Source of the DNA: Sorghum bicolor
Taxonomy: Eukaryota > Streptophyta > Magnoliopsida > Poales > Poaceae
Length of the DNA stretch: 64,000 nucleotides
Assembly (NCBI RefSeq): GCF_000003195.3
Contig: NC_012877.2
Span: forward strand, 18,685,972 to 18,749,971
Direction: 5' to 3'
Shown: positions 29,673 to 41,010 of the stretch, piece by piece
Layout: every line of letters begins with the position of its first letter
Numbering within the stretch: position 1 is the stretch's first letter
Program-made: the position numbers and the translations under genes
Notes under the pieces: model-generated
Databases searched by the model: none
What the model saw: the letters and a program-made list of their open reading frames with translations, nothing else
What the model was told of the DNA's origin: nothing

Positions 29673-31505
29673 TTGTCGACCGAGTTCGAAGCCATGGTGA
29701 ACAAATCGATCCATGAGTTCTCAACTCCCACTACGGACAACATCCGCACTGGACCTGCTGTGGAGATCGACCGCAACTTTGAGCTCAAGCCTGGGCTCAT
29801 CAATGTGGTGCAAGCCAACCAGTTCAATGGAAAGGCGCACAAAGATGCTAGTGCTCATCTCCAACACTTCCTGGAGATTTGCAGCACATTCACCATGTCA
29901 GAAGTCCCTAGAGATGCTATACTACTTTGCCTCTTCCCATTCTCACTGTTGGGGAGAGCGAAGCAGTGGTTCTACGCTACAAAGGAGAAGAACACTACGT
30001 GGGCACTCTGCTCCATGAACTTTCTGGCTAAGTTCTTTCCCATGGGCAAGACCAATGCTCTCCGTGGGAAAATTACAAGTTTTCAGCAACAACATGATGA
30101 ATCCGTTCTAGAAGCATGGGAGCGCTTCCAAGACTACATCCTAGAATGTCCCCATCATGAAATGGAGAGCTGGCTGCTGATGCAGACGTTTTATCATGGG
30201 CTTGGCAATAGCGCCCGTGAAACCATGGATGCTGCAGCTGGAGGAGCATTCCTGTCACTCACCATACCACAAGCCACAACTCTTATGGAGAAGATGGCGT
30301 CCAACCAAGGCTGGAACGAAGAGAGGACCCAGACACGCAAGAAGGGTGGAGGTATGCACCACCTCAAGGAGGTAGACATGCTGTGTGCCAAGCTAGACCT
30401 GCTCATGAAGAAGCTCGATGATAGAGCTGGAGATAAGAAAGAAGTCATGCACGTCTACGACTCTCACATGACTTGTGAGGAGTGTGGAGATACTGGACAC
30501 TCAGGTAATCACTGCCCTGAGATGCCTGAGGACGTGAACTACATCAACAACTACTACTACTACAACCGTCCTCAACAAAATCAAGGTTGGAATCAACAAA
30601 GGCCTAACTACTCAGGTAATTATCAAGTCAATAATTCTTACAATAAAAATAACAATTTTCCACCTCTGAGAGAGTTAGTGTCTAATCAAGGAAAGCTAAT
30701 GGATAACCTATCTAAGAAATTGGCATCTAATGATAAAATGCTAGAAAATATAAATAATAGAATGGATAATTTCTCTACTGCCATCAAGAATCAAATTAGC
30801 TTTAATAAAATGATTGAATCTTGGTTAAATCAAATAGCTGCTGCTGTTCCTGCTACTAACCCCGGTATACCATCACAACCGGAAGGGTTAGAATCTGCAA
30901 ATCTTGTAGACATGTTTGATGCAGGTAACTACTGGAGTAACCCCGTTGTGGAAGTAACTACTGAGCTTCTGTCGGTCAAGAGAGGTGATCCAGGATGCCC
31001 CGTCATCCCGATCTCCATCGGCATGGTGGACTTCCCAGAAGCACTCTGCGACTTTGGCTCCAGCGTCAACATTATGCCTAGGGTACTCTATGAAAAACTC
31101 TTTACGCATCCTTTATTAGAAACAACCATGTGTTTATAGCTTGCAGATCAGACACTGAGTTTCCCAAGGAGAATATTGAAGAACCATTGCGTCCGAGTTG
31201 GTACCTTGTACGCCCTAGCAGACTTTGTGGTGATAGAAACCGGTATTGATGAGAGGGCACCCATCATCCTAGGGAGGCCATTCCTAAACACCTCGGGAGC
31301 TGTCATCTATGCTAGTGCTGCCAAGATCAGTTTCTACATCAAGGGGAGGAAGGAGACATTTTCCTTCAAGAACAAGACTGCACAAATCCCAGAGCAATCC
31401 CGACATGAACCAAGGAAGATGACCAACAGAAGGAACAGGAATAAGCAAGTGTGCACCGAGTCAGCTAAGATGGTCACTGCAGTTCATGGAGGTCAAGATC
31501 GTTGA
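29673..31505 (+). pseudogene. Athila-like gypsy gag and protease start, truncated
   Basis: The first frame (29673-31139) begins at a TTG; the first ATG is at 29694. It carries the retrotransposon gag domain (AKQWFYATKEKNTTWALCSM, KFFPMGKTNALRGK), a CCHC knuckle CEECGDTGHSGNHC, an Asn-rich segment and a retropepsin motif CDFGSSVNIMPRVLYEKL. A TAG at 31137 interrupts the protease, and the same frame resumes (31176-31505) with PIILGRPFLNTSGAVI. The style of gag and the knuckle sequence fit the Athila lineage. RT and everything downstream are cut off by Gr-outer, which enters at 31584. Confidence 0.88.
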
Positions 31506-31583
31506 CTCAAGTCACCGTTCCTAACCAAGAAGGATGACCCAGCTATGCCAAGCATCCAGTGCTCCATTAATGGATACAACTTC

Positions 31584-32044
31584 TGTCGACGAAAGCTAGT
31601 CGGCAGTCTAGCTTGGGTTATACCCACGGTAGTAGTTTATCGGTAGATGGTGCGCAAGCTACGAACTCGACGGTGACGCAAGACATAGACAAGGTTTTTA
31701 TCCAGGATTGGCCGCCGTGTGGGCGTAATACCTACGTCCTGCGTCTGATTGTATTGGATTGTGTTGAGTTGAGATAAGATGTCTAGGGGGGTCCCTTGCC
31801 TCTCCTTATATAGTCCAAAGGGCAGGGTTACAGATCTAGAAACTAATCCTAGTCGGTTACAATTGCCATAGATAGTACGATATCAATTCCTATTCTAACC
31901 GACTAGAATTCCACTTTATCCCTACGTCTTGTTTCCTTGCACGAAACTCCAAGCAGTTGGATCAAGCCTCGAACTGTCTTCGTGATGGGCCAAGCCTCCT
32001 GGCCCAAGTCTAGCCATAAGGGTATATGGGTTTATACCCCCACA
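31584..32044 (-). repeat. Gr-outer 3' LTR (461 bp)
   Basis: The plus-strand edges are TGTCGACGAAAGC and TACCCCCACA. The next bases, GCTAGTCCCCGAGCACCATG, are the complement of the PPT, identical in layout to Gr-inner at 41011. A minus-strand TATA (ACTATATAAGG) lies at 31804-31814. Confidence 0.92.
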
Positions 32045-32797
32045 GCTAGTCCCCGAGCACCATGTATTGTGATGTAACACACCGTCTTGAGCTTCTTCGA
32101 CCAGTGAGAGTTGACGTCTTCAATAAGCAGGAAAATCGCCCAAGCAGTTGCAACGGTATTTCGACCGACTTGAAAACCAGTTGACCAACATCAATCATCG
32201 AGGAAGCCGGTTGTTCGAAGAATGCATGGTGCTCTTAATCAAAAAAGATTTCTTTCCTGATGAAGTGTGCCCACTTTACTTTTATGAAAAGTATAAACCT
32301 CAAAAAACAAGCATGTTCACCGCAAGGTGAAGTGTGCCCACTTAGTCCCGAGCCTGGTGGTAGGTGACGTAGACACGTGGTGCCAGGGTCTAAAAAAGAA
32401 AATCATCTTTAAATCTTTAATACTAAGATGCATCGCTAGATGCATCGTACCGATGTAGTCCCCGAGCTTGCTGGAAGGCGAAGTATGAGCCTTGTAGCAA
32501 GGTCTAAAAAATTAAAATTATTCATTCCAATTCATATGTAACTTAAAAAAGAGTCCCCAAGCTGTGGTCGGAGAGTAATCAAAGCAAGTTCCGAGCACAG
32601 CACAGGGAGTGATTGATGAGTCTCCAAGCACAATCGGTAGTCAACTCAGTCCCCGAGCATGGTTGCGAACGTAAACGTGATCAGCAGAGTCCCTAGATTT
32701 TCAAACGAGTGTGCTAATTGGCCAGTCCCCGAGCGTATCACGCTCGATGGTCGGTACAATCAATCGAGATATCAAATTAGCAGACTGGTCGACCAGT
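32045..32797. other. Gr-outer 3' UTR, part 1, with PPT and minisatellite start
   Basis: No gene. The segment opens with the PPT complement and contains two copies of a phrase with GGTGAAGTGTGCCCACTT (32262, 32327; the first reads GATGAAG). It ends in units of the 71 bp minisatellite that start CCAGTCCCCGAGC (32722). Sire-2 inserted at the first bases of the next unit. Confidence 0.8.
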
Positions 32798-34339
32798 TGA
32801 AAGCCCTAGTTTGGTTTTGGATAATTGATGAAACCCTAGTACTAACCTCTATACTAAGTGTGTGTAGACTTAATGAGGTTGGTACAAGCCAAGTGATGGA
32901 GCAAGTGATGATCGGCGCTTTTCGAGAAAATGAAGTGCTCATTTTCTATTACGCCGGTGGGAAATTTGGAGAAGTCGCGAGAGTGTTTCTCGCCGAGAAA
33001 ACACTCACCGGACGCTGGCTTCTGGAGCACCGGACGCTGCGTCTAAGCGTCCGGGGCAGACAGTGCCTGGCCCAGCTAGGGTAAGGCACCGGACGACAGG
33101 CACCGGACGCAGGCCTATGCGTCCGGTGGTTAGCGTCCGGTGTGCGGGCGTTTTGCGACCCTCTCTGCGCATGGGTCCGGTGAGCACCAGACGCTACCGG
33201 TGCTTAGCATCCGGTGACCCGCAGGTTTGCGGAACTCTCTGCGCATGAGTCCGGTGTGCACCGGACGCGTCCGGTGCTAACTTGCTCAGCGTCCGATGCA
33301 CTGCAGGTGACCGTTAGACTCTGACACGAGAAGTTCAAAAGGCGACACGTGGCTGACGTTGGAGCACCGGATGCAAGGGCTGAGCGTCCGGTGCCCCTTT
33401 AAGAGCGTCCGGTGACCCCGAGTTTTGCCCAGTGAAAGAGCCAACGGCTCTATTTGTTTGAGGGTCTATAAATACGTGTTTGGCCGGCTTAGGGCTGACC
33501 CTCTTGGCATTCTTGACTACTAGACATCCTTGTGAGCCTAAGCAAACACCTCCCACTCATCTCCTTCATAGATTATACATCTTTGTGAGATTGGGAGTGA
33601 TTCCAAGTGCATTTGCTTGAGTGATTGCATCTAGTGGCACTTGGGGATCGTTCTAGCTGCGGTTTTCTTGTTACTCTTGTTGATTGCCGCCACCTAGACG
33701 GCTTGGAGCAGCGGAGGAGGATTGGCACGAGTTGGTGATTATTCGTGGCCATCTCCCGATGATTGTGAGAGGTTTGTGCCTACCTCGGCGGAGTGCCAAA
33801 GGCAACATTAGTGGATTGCTCGTGTCATTGAGCTACCTCACTTGTGGGTAGGTTCTCGTGGTGTCCTAGTGAGGACGAGGTTCGTGCTACACCTCTTAGC
33901 CACCGAACCACCAAGTGTTGGTCGACACAACGGGGACGTAGCGTGCCGGCAAGCACGTGAATCTCGAGAGAAAAATTGTGTGTCTCCATTGTGATTGTTC
34001 ATTGGATTTCTCCCGGTGATTGGACTTCATATTATTGATTGGTTCATCCCATCTACGCGGCGGTATAAAGTTGAAACCATCTCTTTTATATTCCTGCAAA
34101 CTAGAGTAGCTTACTTACTTGTATAGAAACTTTAGGTAGCTTTCTAGTGTAAGTAGTGACATAGCTCTTGTGTGCCTAGTGATTATATCAACTAGAATTG
34201 TTGATAGGTGGCTTGCAAACACCCCATTAGAGCTAGAGCAAAAAGCTTCGCTTCGTTATTTACTAACCTCTTGCTCTATTGAGTTTGTAGAATTTTAAAT
34301 AGGCTATTCACCCCCCTCTAGCCATATTAGGACCTTTCA
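32798..34339 (+). repeat. Sire-2 5' LTR (1542 bp)
   Basis: It opens TGAAAGCCCTAGTTTGG and closes GGACCTTTCA. The first half carries a dense array of CACCGGACG/CGTCCGGTG motifs, including the perfect 18 bp palindrome CACCGGACGCGTCCGGTG near 33258. TATAAATA at 33467-33474 follows the array. Confidence 0.93.
33467..33474 (+). promoter_or_regulatory. TATA box of the Sire-2 5' LTR
   Basis: TATAAATA follows GAGGGTC and is kept in the 3' LTR at 53076-53083. It lies downstream of the palindrome array, as expected for a U3 promoter. Confidence 0.7.
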
Positions 34340-34341
34340 TG

Positions 34342-34353
34342 TGGTATCAAAGC
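34342..34353 (+). other. Sire-2 primer binding site, initiator tRNA-Met type
   Basis: TGGTATCAAAGC lies two bases after the LTR end. It differs by one base from the usual TGGTATCAGAGC seen in Sire-1. Confidence 0.88.
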
Positions 34354-34398
34354 CATGGTCACCGTTTGTGAAGGCTTAACAACCTCGGTGCTCAAATT

Positions 34399-36483
34399 AT
34401 GGCTCAAATAGTGTTCAACCATGTTGGGGGCAAACCACCGTTCTTTGATGGCACAAGTTCCTTTGACTATTGGAAGAGAAAAATGAAGATGTACCTTGGA
34501 TCAGTAAATGATAGAGTGTGGGAAGTCACCGAAAATGACTTTGTAATTCTTGATCCGGCTAACCCCACCGATAATGAGAGAGCAAACAAGCAATGCAATA
34601 CTATGGCTGTCAACACGATCTATAATGGCATTGATTCAAAGGTATTTGAGCAAGTCAAAGATCTTGAGAAGGCAAGTGAAGTGTGGACAAGATTAGAAGA
34701 AACATATGAGGGCACTACAACGGTAAAAATTGCCAAGTTGTACATGCTCAAGGACAAGCTATCCAACTTCAAGATGAAGGATGATGAGTCAATCCCGGAG
34801 ATGTTCTATAGGCTCCAAGTCATCATCAATGATCTCAAGGGCCTTGGTGAGAAAGTAAAGGATGAGGACTTCATTCATAAGTTCTTGATGTGCTTGCCCA
34901 AGAGATTTAAGACATTGAGAACCATCATATTTAGAGGAGGATTGACGGGTGTATCTCCCAATGAGGTACTTGGAGATGTCATGACCGAAGATCAATATAA
35001 TGACAATGATGATGATGAGGTCATGAAAAAGGATGATGATGATAAGAAGAAGAAGGGTGTAGCATTCAAAGCTAGCTCTTCATCCAAGAGCAAGAACAAG
35101 GGCAAGGCCAAGAACGAAGAATCAATTGATGAGGAGTGCTCCAATGATGATAGTGATGATGAAGCACTAGCACTCTTCGTCCGCAAATTTGGCAAGATGA
35201 TGAAGAAGAAGGGCTATCACACAAGAAAGAGAAGAGATCACTTCAAGAACAAAGAGCATGTGAGGCTATGCTATAAGTGCAAGAGCCCCGATCATATTGT
35301 GGCGGATTGTCCTTACAATAGTGACAATGATGAGCATGACAAGAAGAACAAGAAGGAGAAGAAAGAAAAGAAAGAGAAGAAGTTGGTCTTTAAGTAGAAG
35401 AAGAAGGGTGGATCCTATGTTGTGACATGGGATAGTGATACTTCTTCGGATGATGATTCTAGTGATGATGACAAGGCATCCAAGAAGAAGGCGCTTGCAA
35501 GCATTGCTATCAACAACAAGCCATCACTCTTCGACACTCCTTCATACTTCATGGCCAAGGGCCACAAGGTACAATATGATGAGAGTGAAAGTGAAAGTGA
35601 ACATGAACATGATAGTGATAGTGATGATGAAAATGAATTCACTAATGAACAACTCATGGACATGTTAGAACAAGCCGATTCTCTCATTCAATCTAAAAAC
35701 AAGAAGTGTGAAGAATTGGCCAAGAAGTTAAAAGCTCTTGAGCAATCCTTTGATGAGCTCAATGCTAATCATGAGAGGCTAGTAGAAGCCCATGAGAAGC
35801 TTGGCAAGGCTCACACCAAGCTTGAGAAAGCTCACTCCTTGTTGTTAGAAGAGAACAAGGAAAAGGTTGTTGTATCATGTGATGTGGGCACAACATGTGA
35901 CTTAATTAATGAATCACCCAACCTACCTATTGTTGTTGCCACTAACTCTTCTTGTAGGTCTTCATCCATGGCCACCAACTCTACCTCTACTTCTAGTGTT
36001 GGTGTCACTTGTGATACCTCACTAAAGGTTGAGAATGAGACTCTCAAGAGAGAGGTGGATGAGCTCACTCATGCCCTAGGCAAAGCCTATGGTGGTGAGG
36101 CCCGCTTGCTAAAATGCTTGGGTAGCCAAAGATTTTCTCTCAACAAAGAGGGATTAGGCTATACTCCCAAGAAAGGCAAGACGGCCTTTGTAACTCACAA
36201 GCCTAGCTTTGTGAAGAGCAATGGTCGGTATTGCAATAGATGCAAGCAAGTTGGGCACCTAGAGCTTAATTGTAATAAAATGAACAAGAACAATAAAATT
36301 GCTAATGCACCTTACATACCTTTTGATTCTTGTTATGTGCTTACCAAGGGTGAGAAGGGTGTGCATGCTAAGTTTGTTGGTACACCAATTGTGGGTCCAA
36401 AGAAGAAGGCCATTTGGGTACCAAAAAGCTTAGTCACTAACCTCCAAGGACCTAAACAAGTATGGGTACCTAAGAAACATTGA
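34399..36483 (+). pseudogene. Sire-2 gag (capsid and nucleocapsid), one nonsense codon
   Basis: The ATG at 34399 starts MAQIVFNHVGGKPPFFDG. The first 332 codons contain the UBN2-type capsid domain and a knuckle CYKCKSPDHIVADC. A TAG at 35395-35397 breaks the frame in a poly-Lys stretch (AAG to TAG likely). The same frame resumes and encodes an acidic Ser/Asp/Glu-rich region, a long coiled-coil-like part and a second knuckle CNRCKQVGHLELNC, ending VWVPKKH then TGA at 36481. Gag and pol share a frame with TGA and TAG codons between them. The protein would coat the RNA in virus-like particles. Confidence 0.92.
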
Positions 36484-39400
36484 TTTGTTTTATAGGTAAA
36501 CTATAAAGCCGGAGGAAGGCATTGGGTGCTTGATAGTGGGTGCACACAACACATGACCGGTGATTCAAGAATGTTCAATTCAATCAATCCAAATGATGAT
36601 CATGGTGTTGATAGTATCACATTTGGTGACGGCAAGGTCAAAGGGCTCGGTAAAATCGCTATATCCAATGACTTGAGCATTTCCAATGTGCTACTAGTAG
36701 AGAGCTTGAACTTCAACCTATTATCCGTAGCTCAACTTTGTGATCTTGGTTTCAAATGCATATTTGGAGTTGATGATGTAGAGATCATAAGTGTAGATTG
36801 CTCAAACTTGATATTCAAAGGCTTTAGATATGAGAATCTATACTTGGTTGATTTCTATGCTAGTGAAGCTCAATTATCAACATGCTTGCTCACTAAATCT
36901 AGCATGGGTTGGTTATGGCATAGAAGGCTTGGTCATGTTGGAATGAAACAATTAAACAAGTTAGTCAAGCATGATCTTGTTAGAGGCTTGAAAGATGTCA
37001 CATTTGAGAAAGACAAGCTTTGTAGTGCATGTCAAGCTGGAAAACAAGTTGGCAACACTCATCCAAAGAGCATCATGAGTACATGCAAAGCATTTGAGTT
37101 GTTGCACATGGACTTATTTGGACCAACCACATACACAAACATTGGTGGAAATAAATATGGATTTGTGATAGTGGATGATTTCACAAGATACACATGGGTA
37201 TTCTTTCTTAGTGACAAGAGTGATGCCTTTGCAACCTTCAAATCATTTGTCAAGAGAATACACAATGAGTTTGAAACATCCATCAAGAAAGTGAGAAGTG
37301 ACAATGGAAGTGAATTCAAGAATACAAGAGTTGATGAGCTTTGTGATGAATTTGGCATTAGGCATCAATTCTCGGCCAAGTATACTCCACAATCAAATGG
37401 TCTTGTTGAGAGGAAGAATAGAACCTTAATTGACATGGCAAGATCAATGTTGAGTGAGTACAATGTGAGTCATTCTTTTTGGGCCGAAGCAATCAACACG
37501 GCTTGCTACTATAGCAACCGACTCTATTGTCACCCAATGATGGAGAAGACACCATATGAGCTCTTGAATGGAAGAAAACCCAACATTGCATATTTTTGGG
37601 TTTTTGGTTGCAAATGCTACATATTGAAGAAAGGCACTAGATTGAGTAAATTTGAAAAGAAATGTGATGAAGGTTTCTTGCTTGGTTACTCCACTACTAG
37701 CAAAGCTTATAGAGTGTGGAATTTGGCTAGTGGTACTCTTGAGGAGGTGCATGATGTTGAGTTTGATGAAACCAATGGCTCTCAAGAGGAAGAAGAGAAT
37801 CTAGATGATGTGAGAGGCACTCAATTGGCCGATGCAATGAAGAACATGGATATTGGTGATTTAAGGCCTAGAGAGGTGATTGATGTTGAAGATGACAAAG
37901 ATCAAGTGCTTCCTACCTCTAATGTGCAAGCTAGTGGTTCTCATGATCAAAATCAAGCTAGTACAAGTGGTACAAAAGTGCAAAATCAACAAGCTAGTAC
38001 ATCATCTCATGATCAACAAAGTGCAAGCAATCAAGTGCAAATACTCCAACCAACAAATATTGCAAGAGATCATCCATTGGATCATATCATAGGTGATATT
38101 CAAAGAGGAGTGCAAACTAGATCAAGATTAGCATCATTTTGTGAACATTTCTCCTTTGTGTCTCACATTGAGCCAAAGAAGATTGATGAAGCATTGAGAG
38201 ATGTTGATTGGGTCAATGCTATGCATGAAGAGCTCAACAATTTCAAGAGAAATCAAGTATGGGAATTAGTTGAGAGGCCTAGTGATCATAATGTCATTGG
38301 TACTAGATGGGTCTTTCGCAACAAGCAAGATCAAGATGGGATAGTTGTAAGGAACAAAGCAAGATTGGTAGCACAAGGCTATACTCAAGTTGAAGGTCTT
38401 GACTTTGGTGAAACATATTCCCCGGTTGCAAGATTGGAAGCAATTAGGATCTTGTTAGCCTATGCTTGTGCTCATAACATCAAGTTATACCAAATGGATG
38501 TCAAAAGTGCATTTCTCAATGGCTATATCAATGAAGAAGTCTATGTTGAGCAACCTCCCGGTTTTGAAGATGACAAGAAACCCAACCATGTTTACAAGCT
38601 AAGAAAGGCATTGTATGGTTTGAAGCAAGCACCAAGAGCATTGTATGAGAGATTGAGAGATTTCTTACTCTCTAAAGGTTTCAAGATGGGCAAGGTTGAC
38701 ACCACTCTCTTCACCAAGAAGATTGGCAAGGACTTGTTTGTGTTGCTAATCTATGTTGATGATATCATATTTGGATCAACCAATCAAGAATTTTGTGAGG
38801 AGTTTGGCAACATGATGGCTAATGAATTTGAGATGTTAATGATTGGAGAGCTTAGTTACTTCCTTGGTCTTCAAATCAAGCAATTAAAGAATGGCACATT
38901 TGTGAGTCAAGGCAAGTACATAAAAGACATGCTCAAGAAGTTTGGTATGGATGATGCAAAATCAATTAGCACTCTAATGGGAACAAATGGAAGCCTAGAT
39001 AGTGATACAAGTGGAAATATGGTGGATCAAAAGTTATATCGGTCTATGATTGAAAGCCTACTCTATGTGACCGCATCAAGACCGGATGTCATGTTTAGTG
39101 TATGCATGTGTGCAAGATTCCAAGCCTCACCAAGAGAAAGTCATTTGAAGGCAATAAAGAGAATATTGAGGTACTTGAAGCATACACAAAATGTTGGTTT
39201 GTGGTATCCCAAAGGTGCAAAATTTGAACTTGTTGGATATTTCGACTCGGACTATGCGGGATGCAAAGTTGAAAGAGGAAGCACATCGGGCACATGTCAA
39301 TTGTTGGGAAGATCACTTGTCTCATGGTCATCCAAGAAGCAAAATAGTGTTGCACTATCAACCGCCGAAGCGGAGTACATTGCGGCCGGTAGTTGTTGTG

Positions 39401-39705
39401 CACAAATCCTATGGATGAAGGCAACTTTGAAGGATTTTGGAATCAACTTCAAGCAAGTGCCATTGCTATGTGACAATGAAAGTGCCGTGAAGCTCACCAA
39501 CAATCCGGTTCAACACTCAAGAACAAAGCATATAGATGTCGGCCATCATTTCATAAGAGATCACCAACAAAAAGGGGACATTTGCATTGAGAGTATAGGC
39601 ACCGATGATCAACTTGCTGATATATTCACCAAGCCACTTGATGAGAAGAGGTTTTGCAAGCTAAGGAATGAATTGAACATACTTGACTTCTCAAATATGT
39701 GTTGA
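36484..39705 (+). CDS. Sire-2 pol polyprotein: protease, integrase, RT, RNase H
   Basis: The frame is open from just after a TAG (36493-36495) to TGA at 39703, over 1060 codons. The usable start is unclear; copia pol is normally made by fusion to gag, and no ATG precedes the protease. Domains in order: protease [12 protein letters not shown] (36529), GAG-pre-integrase zinc region (HRRLGHVG to CSACQAGKQ), integrase core with HMDLFGP, SDNGSEF and VERKNR (D, D, E), RT with YVDDIIF at about 38752-38772, and RNase H with DSDYAG, STAEAEY and CDNESA. All catalytic residues I can place are present. It could still encode enzyme, but the gag stop makes autonomous movement doubtful. Confidence 0.93.
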
Positions 39706-40550
39706 TGCACCCCACTTATATGACATGCCTCTCCTCAAGCAAAGCAAGGTAAAATTGTTTGACATGTCATCCATCTTTGCTAAGGACTTGGTTAGTGCAT
39801 TTAGTCATTCCTTACATGTCTTAGGATCATTCATGAAAATCAAATGAATTTGATGCTTATATGGTACCACTATTGCTTCTATGCTTGACTTGATCTAGTG
39901 GTAGCATATGACATGTTTGTGGGCTTGCAATCCTAGTGTTTGATCTAGAATATGAGCTATAATTGTTTAACTCAACATGGTACAAGATAACCCTTATTTA
40001 AGGTGTGAAGAAGCTTGTCCTTAGATCAAACCGAGTTAAATATCTTAGGCAAGTAATCTAGATTTGACCAATTTGGGAAAATGATCTCACTTCACATGGT
40101 TTCACACTAACTTATCTAAACTTTGAGCTCACCCTTTGTGGTCATTGATGACAAAGGGGGAGAAATTATAGGAGAAGTACAAAGATAAGGGAGTAACATG
40201 ATAAAAGAAGGGGATCAATTAAAATTTTTGAAGCACACAAGTAGGGGGAGCAAGCTCATAAACTTGTATGTTGCATTTGTATGTGCATCACATATGTTTG
40301 CTTGCATTAGCATTAGCTTTAGAAGCTTTCTCTCCGATGCCTTGCTTGTGTGGTGTATGCTAGTTGTAGGCTTGATTGATGAAATGAAGAACTAGCATGC
40401 ATAGGTAGTGTAACTAGACCTTTAGTTGTTTCACAAGTGGTACTAGAACCTTGTTTACAATGTTGATCTCACGAGGTGTCCTAGTCTTTATGAATGTCTA
40501 GTTACTAATGGTGCTAAGGATGGTGTATATTGGCAACTCCGATTGGTATC
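39706..40550 (+). other. Sire-2 3' UTR with several polypurine tracts, cut by Gr-inner
   Basis: No gene. Purine-rich runs AAAGGGGGAGAAA (about 40154) and AGTAGGGGGAGCAAG (about 40240) match the Sirevirus habit of multiple polypurine tracts. Sequence matches the Sire-1 UTR in reverse. It ends GATTGGTATC at 40550, where Gr-inner starts; the matching Sire-1 UTR continues past this point (about 560 down to 424), so the missing part was lost. Confidence 0.85.
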
Positions 40551-41010
40551 TGTCGACGAAAGCTGGTCGGCAGTCTACCTTGGGGTATGCCCACGGTAGT
40601 AGTTTATCGGCAGACGGTGCGCAAACTACGAACTCGATGGTGACGCAAGACACGGACAAGCTTTTTATCCAGGTTCGGCCGCCGAGCTGGCGTAACACCT
40701 ACGTCCTGCGTCTTGTTGTATTGATTTGTGTTGAGAGAATAATATGTCCTAGGGGGGTCCCTTGCCCCTCCTTATATAGTCCGGGGGGCAGGGTTACAGA
40801 TCTGGAAACTAATCCTAGTCGGTTACAATTGCCATAGGTAGTTCGATATCAATTCCTATTCTAACCGACTAGAATCATGCTTGATCTCCACACCTTGTTT
40901 CCTTGCGCGAAACTCCGAGCTGTCGGATCAAGCTTCGAACTCGTCTCGTAATGGGCCAAACCTACTGGCCCAAGTCTAGCCGTAAGGGTATAGGGGTTTA
41001 TACCCCCACA
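40551..41010 (-). repeat. Gr-inner 3' LTR (460 bp)
   Basis: The plus-strand edges are TGTCGACGAAAGC and TACCCCCACA. A minus-strand TATA (ACTATATAAGG) lies at 40770-40780. The adjacent 41011-41030 is the PPT complement. Confidence 0.95.

Noticed and set aside
30475..31505. Pararetrovirus (caulimovirus-like) coat or protease segment
   Set aside because: The single CCHC knuckle and the gag domain match Athila-type gypsy gag. No movement protein or inclusion-body gene is present.
33063..33248. Short ORFs in the Sirevirus LTRs (also 52621-52857 and 7463-7816)
   Set aside because: They are readings of the CACCGGAC palindrome array and appear in several frames.
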